NCBI GenBank assembly: GCA_013360285.1
Contig: JABWCM010000017.1
Location: 1-42,735 of the forward strand
Source: Myxococcales bacterium
GTDB lineage: Bacteria; Myxococcota_A; UBA9042; JABWCM01
Reading direction: 5' to 3'
DNA: 42,735 bases
Part shown: positions 28,039-37,373 of the stretch, one piece after another
Numbering within the stretch: position 1 is the first letter of the stretch
Layout of the letters: every line of letters starts with the position of its first letter
Translations under genes and position numbers: made by a program
The notes under the pieces: generated by a model
Database searches by the model: none
What the model saw: only the letters and a program-made list of their open reading frames with translations
What the model was told of the DNA's origin: nothing

Positions 28039-29022
28039 ATGCTTAAAACCCAAGAATATTGGGCGCATACCGACGACGGTTGGCAGCTTCACATGAAGCG
28101 TACGGTACGCAGTGGGCTGGAACGAACGCGGGGACGCCCCGTACTCATTGTGCCGGGATATGGCATGAATGGGTTCATTTTTGGTTTTCATCCCCGCGGG
28201 ACATCTTTGGAATCGTGTCTTGCAATGGCCGACATCGAAGTGTGGACGGTGAACCTAAGGTTACAGGGCGCTTCCCGGCCGCTACATCGTAATGCGGGTC
28301 AGCCGTCCCTTCGCCGTTACGCGGAATTGGATGTCGCGGCTGCTGTTCAGGTCGTTTTGAAATACACCCAGACCACGGCGGATAAGGTTGACTTATTTGG
28401 ATGCAGTTTGGGAGGGTCTATCGCTTATGCGCACATGGCGTTGGTGGGTGACCAGCGTATCGGGAGTTTGGTGACCGTAGGCGCGCCGTTACGTTGGGCG
28501 GACGTTCACCCCGCGGTACGGTTTGCGTTTTCGTCACCACGACTTGCCGGTGCTTTCAAAATGGGTGGAGCCAGAACCCTTGCCAAGGCAGCGCTCCCGC
28601 TGCTGGCTCGCCGGGCGCCACGGTTGCTGTCGGTGTATATGAACTCTGCGCACGTGGACTTGGAACGGGTGTCCGAGTTGATCCAAACGGTGGAGGATCC
28701 GCACCCGCGTGTGAACAAAGATATCGCACTGTGGATCAACAACAGCGATATGATTCTCCGCGGAATTAATGTAACGAGTGCGCTTGCTAATATACGTAAC
28801 CCGCTGCTTGTTGTTGTATCGAATCGAGATGGCATTGTTCCTGAGCCGGCAGCGTTGTCGGTGGTAGAGGCGTGGGGAGGAATTGATCGCCATATTCTGC
28901 GGGTGGGAGATGCAGTTCGTTGGTATGCCCACGCAGATCTGTTTGTGGGCAATGATGCGCCGGCCGATGTATTCGAGCCGATTGCGCATTGGCTCAAGGA
29001 CCGGTGGCCAAACGAACGTTGA
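28039..29022 (+). CDS. Alpha/beta hydrolase, lipase-like
   Basis: A 327-residue cytosolic alpha/beta hydrolase. The nucleophile elbow is GCSLGG (Ser123), the acid is Asp264 in SNRDGIVPE and the His is 298 in WYAHADLF, so the triad is complete. VPGYGMNGFIFGF with the oxyanion region and SLESCLAMADIEVWTVNLRLQG resemble lipase and PHA-synthase-like hydrolases that act on long acyl substrates. The ATG at 28039 lies 9 bases after the valS stop, with GGAGGG inside the valS end; a TTG at 28027 overlapping the stop is less likely. It is probably co-transcribed with valS. The substrate is unknown. Confidence 0.85.
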   Translation: MLKTQEYWAHTDDGWQLHMKRTVRSGLERTRGRPVLIVPGYGMNGFIFGFHPRGTSLESCLAMADIEVWTVNLRLQGASRPLHRNAGQPSLRRYAELDVAAAVQVVLKYTQTTADKVDLFGCSLGGSIAYAHMALVGDQRIGSLVTVGAPLRWADVHPAVRFAFSSPRLAGAFKMGGARTLAKAALPLLARRAPRLLSVYMNSAHVDLERVSELIQTVEDPHPRVNKDIALWINNSDMILRGINVTSALANIRNPLLVVVSNRDGIVPEPAALSVVEAWGGIDRHILRVGDAVRWYAHADLFVGNDAPADVFEPIAHWLKDRWPNER

Positions 29023-29130
29023 TATTTGAAGACGTGTTTTCCAGATAAAACTGTTCCAATAAGTGGAAAATGCTCTTCATGGCGAGCGGCGATTTTCACA
29101 AGATACTGAGAAGGTCAGCGGAAATAGATA

Positions 29131-29252
29131 AGTGAACCCTGTTCGGCTAATTTAGGCTGCCTTGGCCAGTTCCGTCCTTGCGGAATATTCCCGATATTCC
29201 TCAGTCCGGTCCCGGCCAATTCAACGCTAAATTAGCTCGATCAGGGTCACTT
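29131..29252. repeat. Inverted-repeat element, family B
   Basis: A 122-bp imperfect palindrome between converging genes. The left arm begins AGTGAACCCTGTTCGGCTAA; the right arm, read in reverse complement, begins AAGTGACCCTGATCGAGCTA and continues ATTTAGCG. Both arms contain GCTAATTTAG and, deeper, TTGGCC. The centre has GGAATATTCC and a nearby ATATTCC repeat. It could form a long hairpin and act as a bidirectional terminator or be a REP-like element. The short core CTAAATTAGCG also occurs at 30114-30124, over the stop codon of the TPR gene. Confidence 0.65.
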
Positions 29253-29300
29253 CCGGCTTGAAGCTGACCCTCTCTGATATCTATGTGCGTGTCAGGAGTA

Positions 29301-30035
29301 TCACGGGGTGTATGCCGCCAGTGCAGCGATTCGTTCGGACCATGGGAGTCTGGAGTCGTGCGGCAAGTCGCCGGTACTCAATTCGATCCAATGCCAACCG
29401 AACCGCCCCCTGGTATTGGTGCTCCCCAACAGACAAACGATTTTGTCGGTTTTTTTGTCGAAGACCAGGTCGGCAACTTCAGATTCCATGGGTACATCGG
29501 GGGCGGCCAGGAATTGCCATTCCTTTGGGCCGCGAAGTTCAATCCGCCCGGTATTCCAGCGCAACAAATATCCCTCTCCCAGAAACAGCCAGCCTGCACC
29601 TGTGGGAATACCGCGTTCGGTAACTTGCCGAAACCCAAGGTGCTGATACTTGGTTGTAAGTTCTTCCGCCGTAGCGAACGCGTCGTCGGTATCCCGGGCC
29701 ATTCCGGGCAACATCATCCCGATTCGATCAACCGGCATCGCTTGTGAGCGGTCGACGGTGACGTGGGTAACTGCTCTGGTATGCCCATTTTCGCGGGACA
29801 CCTCCGCGACAACGGCCGTGTTGTCCCGTGCGAAACCCACAACACGTACACCCGGGTGTACAATCGTTTCCGCGATCTGTCGGCGCAGGTCGTCCAGTGT
29901 GGGTTCTCCACCTGCCACACCAGGCGTCTGTGAACAGCATAAAAGGACACACGCCAGCCAAAATGCGGCGTATCCCATGTCGCGATTGCTGGTCGTTGCG
30001 AGTTTGGTCACCGTTGTTCGGCGGGGCTCATCCAT
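29301..30035 (-). CDS. Exported protein of unknown function
   Basis: A protein of about 244 residues. A hydrophobic stretch MGYAAFWLACVLLCCSQTPG is a signal peptide with a likely cleavage near VAGGE. The chosen start at 30035 supplies the positively charged leader (MDEPRRTTVTK); an internal ATG at 29978 would leave the signal without basic residues, and neither has a good ribosome site. The mature part is mixed alpha/beta with Trp-rich strands (GFGWHWIELSTGDLPHD-like C-terminus). No family was recognised. It lies downstream of the TPR gene, on the same strand, after an 85-base gap. Confidence 0.65.
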   Translation of the reverse strand: MDEPRRTTVTKLATTSNRDMGYAAFWLACVLLCCSQTPGVAGGEPTLDDLRRQIAETIVHPGVRVVGFARDNTAVVAEVSRENGHTRAVTHVTVDRSQAMPVDRIGMMLPGMARDTDDAFATAEELTTKYQHLGFRQVTERGIPTGAGWLFLGEGYLLRWNTGRIELRGPKEWQFLAAPDVPMESEVADLVFDKKTDKIVCLLGSTNTRGRFGWHWIELSTGDLPHDSRLPWSERIAALAAYTP

Positions 30036-30120
30036 GGTTTGTTTTTGGGTGAAGTGACTGTGTTGATGCGGTTTCGCGGGTGTGCCCAAGCACAGTTAGT
30101 TTGTTGCCTGTCCGGCTAAA

Positions 30121-33100
30121 TTAGCGTCGAATGCGAGAAATGATACGCTCCACTTCTGCTCGGTCATAAGCACCGGCATCGGCGGTTTTCAAGTACAACT
30201 CGAACTCTCGTCTAGCCGGGGCGCCTAAACCCTTTTCCCTAAAAATAAACCCCAAGGTTTTGTGAGCGTCAGGATAGTGTCCGCCGCCACGATGCACAGC
30301 AGCCATGAGGTGGTTTTCCGCGGCTCTTCGATCGCCTTGGTTTAAGGCGATTTGTCCCAGATAATAATGAGCTTTTGCGTGGTTTGCGTCTCTTTTAAGA
30401 ATTTCTTCAAAGTAGCTTTTGGCATCTCGCTCCCGTTTCATTTTGAATAGGGTTTCCGCAAAGCTCGCGATTGCCTCGACTCGACTGGTGTCCATCAACA
30501 TTGCCATCTCAAAATCCTGCAATGCTTCTCGATATTTTGCCGAATCAAAATACAACTGTGCGCGGCGCATATACACGTCGGGATCGCGAGTCGCAAGTTC
30601 AGGCCCGGTAAGTGTTTTGTAGTGTTTAATAATCGTGTCGTACTGATCCAGCGCCCGGCGCCGGTCGTCCACGGTGCCTTTTTGTGTCAACGCTTTCGCC
30701 AACTCGGCGCGATAAACCATGTTGGCGCCGGAAAAACCAACCGCTTTATCGAGATATGTTATCGCATCATTGAGATTGTTCTGCGCAAGTTCAAGGCGAC
30801 CTAGGGCAAAAAAAGCTTGAGCAAATCCGGGATCGACCCGCAGGGCGGCTTTTAAGAACATTTCGGCTGTTTTGAAGCTTTTTAGTTCGATCTGCAGTTC
30901 GCCCATTCGTGTGTTGGCTTCGACGTGTTGGGGGTCTTTGCGCAACAACTTTTCGAGTTCATTGATGGCGTCCCGGGGGCGCTGCGCTTTGGTCAACGCG
31001 CCCGCAAACGCCAGAGCCACATCGCTGTCCGTGTAACCACTGCTGTAAAGTAACTCAAATTGTTTTACCGCTTCGTCGGCATATCCTAGTTCCGAAAGCA
31101 GTTTAGCGTATTCAAAGCGTGTTTCCGGTGTTTTGGAGTCTTTGTCGACCAAGCGGTCATACATATCCTTTGCTTTGATGAGTTGACTCGTCGCAACGTA
31201 TAAATCCGCCAATTGTCGCAACAACTGAACAGAATCGGGATTGACCTCGATGCCCTTGAGAAGTGTTGTGGTAGCGTCTTCGTAACGGCGCTCCGTGGTA
31301 TGAATGTCCGCAATCCGTGAATACGCCATCGCATACGTCGGATCTTTCTGCAGCAAAGCCTGATAAATGGACCGGGCGTTTTTTGCGTGCCCTCGTTTTT
31401 CTGCAATTTCCCCCTTCAAGAACATCAGTGATGGATCCTCTGGATATAACTTTGCGGCTTCTTCGGCGAACTTTTCAGCTTCTTCCATCTTTTGGGATTC
31501 GACATAAAATCGGACGAGGCGGGTGTAAAACTCCCCGCTTTTGCAGCCGCTTTTCAGGCAACCGTTCAACAGCTTTTCCGCGTCTTCTGTCCGATTCGCG
31601 ACGACGTATTGATCTACCAACTCCAGGACCAACAATTCGTCTCCCGGCCGGAATTGTATTGCTGATTGAAGGTGCGAGAGACGTTTTTCCAGGTTATTTT
31701 GTTGAGCGTAAATCTGCGCAAGCGTCTTGTGGGCTTCGAACTGAGCTTGCGTGTTCATGTCGGACTTCGCGATTCGCAGCACATCTGCGGCTATGCGTTC
31801 CGCTTCGGCAAACTCGCGTTGCACAAGCAACATCCGTGCACTTCCAAGGCGTGCGTCCGAATGAATTCGGTTTTGAGCGAGAACATCATCGTACCACTTT
31901 TTCGCATCGTCAAAATTGCCGGTCTTTTCCGCGATTTGACCAAGAAAGTACTTCGCTTTGACCAGATGTGGGTTCAGCTTTGCGGCTTGCTCCAAATACT
32001 CTTTTGATTTTTCCCACTCTGCTTTTTCGAATGCTATTTGTCCGTAAAGAAACAAAATTTCCGCATCCTGAAGCGCCCTTTTGAGTGCAATCTCGGCTTC
32101 ATCGAACTTTCCGTCTTGAATGAGCTCCAATGCCAACAGACGGGGAATCGATTGGATGTCCACCTCCTTACTTAACGCTTCTTTCCGTTTTACGTATTTT
32201 TCTGCGGCTTTGAATTCGTCCGGGAATCGCGAGCGGAACTCCAGGTAGGCCTCGAGCAAGTCTTGTTTCGTCTGCCGACTGTCGGGGTTTTTTTGGAGTT
32301 CGGTCTCCAGCCTCTCGATGTGGTTACGGTATGCCGCCGCGGTGTCTTCGCGCGCAGCGCCGTCTTGGCGGCTGGCGATTTTCGCCACTTCTTTCTTCAG
32401 GTCGAGTTCTTTGGGAGGTGCGGCGGGAAAAAAGTAATTTAGTCCAAAATAACCGAGAGAGGTTTGACCCAGACCAAGGCCCACCCCAAGAGTCAACAGT
32501 ACAATACTTGCAAAGATTCGAGTTCCTAGTCCGACTTTGGGTAATCTTTGCCTCAAAGTGGCTTTGTTGGGCCGATTCTTACGTTTTCCGCGTTCACTTC
32601 GGTGGCGGCCGTCCTGACTGGTTGCTTCTGTTGGAAGCAAATCAGCAAACTCGGTTGCCGATGGCGCAGGCATATCCAACTCAAACCCGTCCGATGGATT
32701 GACCCCGGGATTGGTCCCACGCCCTTTTCCTGCCTCTTTTTTGCCGGCTTTCTGGGCAGAAGATGAAGGCGTATCTACAAAGAAGGTGTTCGTATCTTCT
32801 CGAAACGAAAAGGGATCTTCGGTGCCTGCGGCGGAAGGTGGTGGTTGACCTTTGCCCTTGCCCTTTGACTTATTCTTGATCGCCGGATCGGTTCGCTCCG
32901 CGCCGAGCTGGGAAATATTCGTTCCGGTGTTATCCATCAGTGCAGAAAAATCGAATTCTGCAGCGCCTGGTGACGATTTTTCTCGCTTTTCTGACTGTCG
33001 TGAGCCCGGTGCGGATGTTTCCATCACGTCAAATGGGTTTCCTTCGACTCCAGGGTTGGTGCCTTCCGCAAATAGTGATGCAAACGGATCGAGTCCCGGG

Positions 33101-33963
33101 TTCGTAACAGGTGCTGCGGGAGGCGTTCCTGCTTTTCTTGGGGACGACGGTGGTGAAGTTTGCTGGCGAGGCGGCGCGCCAGATTTTTTCGGCGGGGGTG
33201 GGGGGGGTGGTGCCGGTCTTTTCGATGTTTTTAGGTCATTTCCAATCGGTTGGACTTCAAACGGCGATTCCACCGCGGTGGATCCCTGACGGCGACCAAC
33301 ACCTGGGTCCACTTTGGATTTGGGGCGTGCCGGTCGTCCCGTGTTGGTGTCTGAAAGACCACGGGCTGACTCCGGCCCACTTCCGGCGCCGCCTTTCGGT
33401 GTCCAAATTACCTCTTCTGCCTGTACGATGTGATCTTGGTTGCGCCGATAGGTACCGATGACCGATAAGTCCATTTCGGTCAACCCGCTTAACTCCTTGC
33501 GGGTACCGGAGAAGTCCTCATCAGCAGGGGGGGAGCCTGTCATCGGTCGGGGTTTGGACACGCGAGAGACTGGCGCGATCGATGCATCACCTGGTCCACC
33601 AAACGACCCCATGGAGTCTTCGGCGGCAAAATCAAACCGAGAAGGTTCGGCGGTGCTGCCCAGCGCAATGGGGGCTGCCGTCAGTGCACTCCCTTCTGCT
33701 TCCAATTGATCAAACAAGCTGTCGTCCCCAAACGGATCTACATCCAGGCCGGCCGCGCTCATCGACGCGTTGTCACCTCCGGCTTTGCTGACAAAGGACC
33801 CGGCTTCGCGTTCAAGATCGAACTCGAATTCCGGAAGACTGTCGGCGTCTGGCGAATAACTTTTGCCGCAGGTTGAGCAAACGACGTTGGTAGATGTGGT
33901 GGACCAATCGTCGTTTATAGATGGCTCCATTTCCGCACGGCAGAAAGGGCAACGAACGGACAT
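30121..33963 (-). CDS. Zinc-ribbon/TPR membrane protein, very large
   Basis: A 1280-residue protein. Residues 1-35 form a zinc ribbon of the MJ0042/zinc_ribbon type (CPFC at 5-8, CSTC at 29-32). Residues 36-470 are low complexity, with a run of prolines (PPPPPPPKK), repeated NPG motifs (TNPGVEGNPFD, TNPGVNPSDG) and many Ser/Lys. One membrane helix lies near 478-505. From about 540 to the end are many tetratricopeptide units (such as AKYFLGQIAEKTGNFDDAKKWYDDVL). The topology places the zinc ribbon in the cytoplasm and the TPRs in the periplasm. A similar cytoplasmic zinc-ribbon and Pro-rich arrangement occurs in myxobacterial motility and envelope proteins, so it may be a trans-envelope scaffold. 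That role is inference. Confidence 0.85.
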   Translation of the reverse strand: MSVRCPFCRAEMEPSINDDWSTTSTNVVCSTCGKSYSPDADSLPEFEFDLEREAGSFVSKAGGDNASMSAAGLDVDPFGDDSLFDQLEAEGSALTAAPIALGSTAEPSRFDFAAEDSMGSFGGPGDASIAPVSRVSKPRPMTGSPPADEDFSGTRKELSGLTEMDLSVIGTYRRNQDHIVQAEEVIWTPKGGAGSGPESARGLSDTNTGRPARPKSKVDPGVGRRQGSTAVESPFEVQPIGNDLKTSKRPAPPPPPPPKKSGAPPRQQTSPPSSPRKAGTPPAAPVTNPGLDPFASLFAEGTNPGVEGNPFDVMETSAPGSRQSEKREKSSPGAAEFDFSALMDNTGTNISQLGAERTDPAIKNKSKGKGKGQPPPSAAGTEDPFSFREDTNTFFVDTPSSSAQKAGKKEAGKGRGTNPGVNPSDGFELDMPAPSATEFADLLPTEATSQDGRHRSERGKRKNRPNKATLRQRLPKVGLGTRIFASIVLLTLGVGLGLGQTSLGYFGLNYFFPAAPPKELDLKKEVAKIASRQDGAAREDTAAAYRNHIERLETELQKNPDSRQTKQDLLEAYLEFRSRFPDEFKAAEKYVKRKEALSKEVDIQSIPRLLALELIQDGKFDEAEIALKRALQDAEILFLYGQIAFEKAEWEKSKEYLEQAAKLNPHLVKAKYFLGQIAEKTGNFDDAKKWYDDVLAQNRIHSDARLGSARMLLVQREFAEAERIAADVLRIAKSDMNTQAQFEAHKTLAQIYAQQNNLEKRLSHLQSAIQFRPGDELLVLELVDQYVVANRTEDAEKLLNGCLKSGCKSGEFYTRLVRFYVESQKMEEAEKFAEEAAKLYPEDPSLMFLKGEIAEKRGHAKNARSIYQALLQKDPTYAMAYSRIADIHTTERRYEDATTTLLKGIEVNPDSVQLLRQLADLYVATSQLIKAKDMYDRLVDKDSKTPETRFEYAKLLSELGYADEAVKQFELLYSSGYTDSDVALAFAGALTKAQRPRDAINELEKLLRKDPQHVEANTRMGELQIELKSFKTAEMFLKAALRVDPGFAQAFFALGRLELAQNNLNDAITYLDKAVGFSGANMVYRAELAKALTQKGTVDDRRRALDQYDTIIKHYKTLTGPELATRDPDVYMRRAQLYFDSAKYREALQDFEMAMLMDTSRVEAIASFAETLFKMKRERDAKSYFEEILKRDANHAKAHYYLGQIALNQGDRRAAENHLMAAVHRGGGHYPDAHKTLGFIFREKGLGAPARREFELYLKTADAGAYDRAEVERIISRIRR

Positions 33964-34598
33964 ACGCGTAACCTTTTACTTCTGGTCGACGCATGCAGCC
34001 TATGGAGCAAACGATCAAGCCGGTTCGTGTTACTTTGAAATTTCTACGATCTAGGTTGGCCAACCCGGTATGGACTATTGGTCAACTTGTGCATCGCACC
34101 ATCAGGTCGGTCCAGCACAGGTTGGACTGGATCGGGAAATTCTCTGAAAACGAGTGTCAACTCGAAGGCCGCCATGCACCGGCATGCTAAGTTAGTGTTG
34201 CGGGTGTTATCGCCCGCGTGTGGCACAGAAAGCGCCGAAAAACTCGGACCTTGCGCAAAATACCACCGTCGGTTGACGTGGGTCAAGGACATGTATGACT
34301 CCTTTGGAGAGCAACGTTTGGCTAAACGGGAGAGTCTGTAACCCCGTGGTTGCTTGGTGCGTTTAACCAAAAGAGATCAAAGAGATTTCTTGTTGTTAAA
34401 TAAGGTGTTTAGGCGTTTGTACTAGCCGGGATTTCTTCAGAGCTTGCGAGCGGAGTCAAACGTCGATCGGTGCAACCAGTCTCGACCGAGTGTACTCTTG
34501 TGCGCCATAATAGGTGGTTGATATGTTGCGGCGTGTACAAAGGCGTCAGAGTGGGGCAAAAGGTAGAAAGCACAGTCATTTTTGAAGGTTGGTGCTTC
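33964..34598. other. 635-base intergenic region between the TPR gene and selB
   Basis: No gene is supported here. Short open frames have no ribosome sites and no recognisable products. It separates two divergent genes, so promoters for both must lie inside, but no convincing -35/-10 pair was found. It contains small hairpins (GCGGG...CCCGC at 34200-34217; CATGC/GCATG near 34174) and a solo family A end at 34422. A search by eye for a tRNA-Sec gene was negative. The length is striking in an otherwise compact window. Confidence 0.6.
34422..34452 (+). repeat. Family A element, solo left end
   Basis: CTAGCCGGGATTTCTTCAGA followed by GCTTGCGAGCG matches the left end of the family A elements (for example 11319 and the reverse of 2951-2975). 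No matching right end is seen before selB, so this is a remnant or half-element about 150 bases upstream of the selB start. Confidence 0.5.
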
Positions 34599-36542
34599 AT
34601 GATCATTATCGGGACAGCAGGGCATATCGATCACGGCAAAACAACGCTTGCAACAAAGTTAACGGGAATTCTGACTGATCGGCTCAAAGAGGAGCAGGAG
34701 CGAGGAATTTCTATAGAACTGGGATTTGCCTATTTCGACTTACCGAACGGGCAGCGGTGTGGGGTGATCGACGTACCGGGACACGAACGATTTGTGCGGC
34801 AGATGATCGCGGGAGCGACCGGCGTCGACGTGGTCATACTTGTGATTGCTGCGGACGAAGGGGTGATGCCGCAGACACGTGAACATTTGGATATTTGTCG
34901 ATTGTTGGACGTGAAGAACGGCCTTGTGGCATTGACGAAAACCGATTTGGTGACCGAAGACTGGCTCTCCATGGTGGAAGACGATGTACGTGGGTTTGTT
35001 GCAGGAACCTTTCTCGAAAACCAGCCAATTCTGCACTTTTCTGCATACATACCTGAGGTTGCAGAACAATTCCGTTCGGAACTCGTTGGATATATCCAAC
35101 AAAAGTATCCTGTTTCGCCCGACCGAAACCCGTCGCGACCGTTTAAGTTATCAGTGGATCGTGCTTTTTCTCTGAAAGGATTCGGGACCGTTGTTACCGG
35201 AACAACCTCCGCCGGCAGATTGGCAACCGGAGACGACGTGATGTTGTTGCCGGACGGACTGCCCGGACGAGTGCGAGGTATCGAAGTCCATGGTGAGCCT
35301 GTGGATGATGTAGCAGGCGGAACGAGGACAGCGATCAATGTCCTGGGGTTGGAACGCGCCGAAGTGCATCGCGGTGAGGTTTTGATACGCGCTGGTCAGT
35401 TGCAGGCAACATCCATGTTTGATGCGACGTTGTTTGTGCTTTCAGCCTTAGATAAGCCTCTTCCCGTTCGATTTAAGGCGCTCGTACACACCGGTACGGC
35501 ACAACTGTCGGGAACCGTCGTGTTGTTGTCGGGAGTCGAGGCCGAACCCGGATCAGAAACGTTGGCACAAGTTCGTTTGGAGCAACCAACGGTTTTGTTG
35601 CCGAGTGAACGATACGTGTTGCGCGGCTTCGAGGTGCTGAAAAATCATGGTAAAACGATTGGTGGGGGACGTGTTTTGGACCCTATGCCGCAAAAACACC
35701 GTATTCGGGACAAGGGAGTGACGGTATCGCTGACAAAACTGCGCGACGGCAATTTGGACCAACAGATAACTGAGTTTTTGTTCTTGGGTGGGGTGATGGG
35801 AGTGACTTGGACGTCATTGTGGAGGCGTGTCGACGTTTCCCGAGAGGGTTTGGACTCGTCTCTTATACGTTTGGTCCAATCGCGTGCGGTGGTTGCCTTT
35901 GATGCGGAGGAGCGGTCGTTTGTGCATCGCCAACACTACGATGAAATGGTTGGTTTGGCGGTGAAACTGATTCGTTCCTATCACGACAAAAATCCATCCC
36001 GGCCCGGTATTTCCCGTGAAGAGTTGCGTGTTCGGATTCGATTTGAACTTCCTCCGCGCCTATTTGGATTGTTGCTGGATGAACTGCAGCGCTCTGAACG
36101 GGTTGTGTTGGATGCGGACCTTGTTCGCCTGAAGGGTTTCGCTCCCAAAATGAGTGGAACTTTCGGCGAAATCAGGCAAAAAGTGGTCGGTTTATTTCTT
36201 GCCGCTCACCTCGAGCCACCTTCTCCTGCAGAAGCTGCGACGGCGTTAAAGGTCGCGGAATCAACGGTCCGTGAAGCACTGGACATGCTCACGCGTGAAG
36301 GGATGATTGTACGTATCCGTTCGGATTTGTTTTTCGAAAAATCGGCGTTGGATAAATTAAGGGACCGATTGGTTATCTTTCTTGAGCAAAACGGAGAAAT
36401 TACGACCGCCCAGTTTAAGGATCTCACTGGTACCAGTCGAAAATACTCGATTCCGTTAGGTGAATTTTTCGACAACGAAAAACTCACGCTGCGAATTGGC
36501 GATAACATTCGGCGACTACGACGGAAGGTGTCAGTAAGTTAA
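34599..36542 (+). CDS. selB: Selenocysteine-specific elongation factor SelB
   Basis: A 647-residue translation factor that delivers Sec-tRNA to UGA codons followed by a SECIS hairpin. The GTPase domain has GHIDHGKTT (8-16), DVPGHERFV (about 58-66) and TKTD (about 113-116). Two beta-barrel domains follow ([23 protein letters not shown] is typical). The C-terminal third holds winged-helix domains that bind SECIS RNA. The ATG at 34599 starts the protein directly at [16 protein letters not shown]; an earlier in-frame ATG would add 43 atypical residues. Length fits the family. No other sel gene lies in the window. Its TAA stop falls in the terminus of the repeat at 36539-36656. Confidence 0.96.
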   Translation: MIIIGTAGHIDHGKTTLATKLTGILTDRLKEEQERGISIELGFAYFDLPNGQRCGVIDVPGHERFVRQMIAGATGVDVVILVIAADEGVMPQTREHLDICRLLDVKNGLVALTKTDLVTEDWLSMVEDDVRGFVAGTFLENQPILHFSAYIPEVAEQFRSELVGYIQQKYPVSPDRNPSRPFKLSVDRAFSLKGFGTVVTGTTSAGRLATGDDVMLLPDGLPGRVRGIEVHGEPVDDVAGGTRTAINVLGLERAEVHRGEVLIRAGQLQATSMFDATLFVLSALDKPLPVRFKALVHTGTAQLSGTVVLLSGVEAEPGSETLAQVRLEQPTVLLPSERYVLRGFEVLKNHGKTIGGGRVLDPMPQKHRIRDKGVTVSLTKLRDGNLDQQITEFLFLGGVMGVTWTSLWRRVDVSREGLDSSLIRLVQSRAVVAFDAEERSFVHRQHYDEMVGLAVKLIRSYHDKNPSRPGISREELRVRIRFELPPRLFGLLLDELQRSERVVLDADLVRLKGFAPKMSGTFGEIRQKVVGLFLAAHLEPPSPAEAATALKVAESTVREALDMLTREGMIVRIRSDLFFEKSALDKLRDRLVIFLEQNGEITTAQFKDLTGTSRKYSIPLGEFFDNEKLTLRIGDNIRRLRRKVSVS

Positions 36543-36656
36543 GGCGGGGAATTTCCCCAAGAACTTTTCCGGACGATCCGGCTCAAATTCGGCTGGGTCG
36601 TGAAATTCCGGCGGATCGGCGTTCGTAACCTCAAGTGTGTGAGAACTCCGGGTTAA
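36539..36656. repeat. Inverted-repeat element, family A copy 3
   Basis: The left end TTAAGGCGGGGAATTTCCCC (then AAGAACTT) is mirrored by the right end CCTCAAGTGTGTGAGAACTC (then CGGGTTAA). The interior includes GGACGATCCGGCTCAAATTC, shared with 39765-39808, and GCGGATCGGCGTTCGTAACC, shared with 11319-11497. It occupies exactly the space between two converging genes. The terminal TTAA on each side supplies the TAA stop of selB (36540-36542) and of the minus-strand gene (36653-36655). Confidence 0.7.
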
Positions 36657-37168
36657 CGAAGCGGTTCTCGGCCGGCAGGACCAAAATCTGGATACTCGTT
36701 GATGTCAATGTTGACCCACTCTGCCCAGCGGTCATATCCCGTCGTTTTATCGTGAGTGCGGACGCGGAATCGCAGTGGCGAAAATCCACGATAAACAAGT
36801 TGTCGTTTAAATTTGTCCAGCACCTCCTCGAAGGATTCCGCTTCACGAATGATGAACTGGATCAAAAAGTGGTAGGGATCGGAGCATTCGGTTTCGGCAT
36901 AGAGTTTTGTACCACGCCGCTCCCGTTTTTCGAGCACCGTGACCTGAAAGACCACGTCCCGGCCTAGCTTGGTCGCTTCGAGCTGGAATCTGCAATGCTC
37001 GTTAATCAATTGGCCTCCAATCGGTGTTGGTACCGACGGTGCTGAATTACTGAAAACTTTGTAGCCAAACCCTACAAAAAAAACCAGCGGCAAGGCGCGT
37101 TGCACGGCAGACCGCGTACATATCAGTCGTTTTGCCGCCATACGTTCATCGTGCAGCAGCGCGATCAT
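36653..37168 (-). CDS. Membrane-anchored or exported protein of unknown function
   Basis: A 171-residue protein. After a basic start (MAAKRLICTR within the first 20 residues) a hydrophobic stretch ALPLVFFVGFGYKVF forms an anchor or uncleaved signal. The rest is soluble alpha/beta sequence with IREAESFEEVLDKFKRQL and two Cys (EHCRF, TECSD) that could pair. The start at 37168 has GGCGAG upstream; an ATG nine codons later is also plausible. No family was recognised. Its stop codon lies in the terminus of the family A repeat that separates it from converging selB. Confidence 0.65.
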   Translation of the reverse strand: MIALLHDERMAAKRLICTRSAVQRALPLVFFVGFGYKVFSNSAPSVPTPIGGQLINEHCRFQLEATKLGRDVVFQVTVLEKRERRGTKLYAETECSDPYHFLIQFIIREAESFEEVLDKFKRQLVYRGFSPLRFRVRTHDKTTGYDRWAEWVNIDINEYPDFGPAGREPLR

Positions 37169-37343
37169 ACGCTCGCCGACTGGACTGTCAACCGCGCCTA
37201 CATGGGTGAAAGATGAATCTCCGAGGACACAAAAATGGAGATGTTTTTGCGATTTTGGCCACTTTGTGTTCGGGTTGGCAAAAAAAGACCAACGATATCA
37301 AGATGTCGATCCACGGGTATCGTCCAATTCGCCCCAAATTGGA

Positions 37344-37373
37344 CCGCTCACAAGCTTGTGAAAAATGCAGACT
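37344..37373 (-). repeat. Family A-like solo end
   Basis: Read on the minus strand, TAGTCTGCATTTTTCACAAG followed by CTTGTGAGCGG resembles the consensus left end TTAGCCCGGATTTCTCACGA...GCTTGCGAGCG, with about eight mismatches. It overlaps the TAG stop codon of the lipoprotein gene at 37372. The match is weaker than in the other copies. Confidence 0.35.

Noticed and set aside
33964..34598. Possible selC (tRNA-Sec) next to selB
   Set aside because: No 8-bp acceptor stem with TCA anticodon loop and long variable arm could be found by eye.
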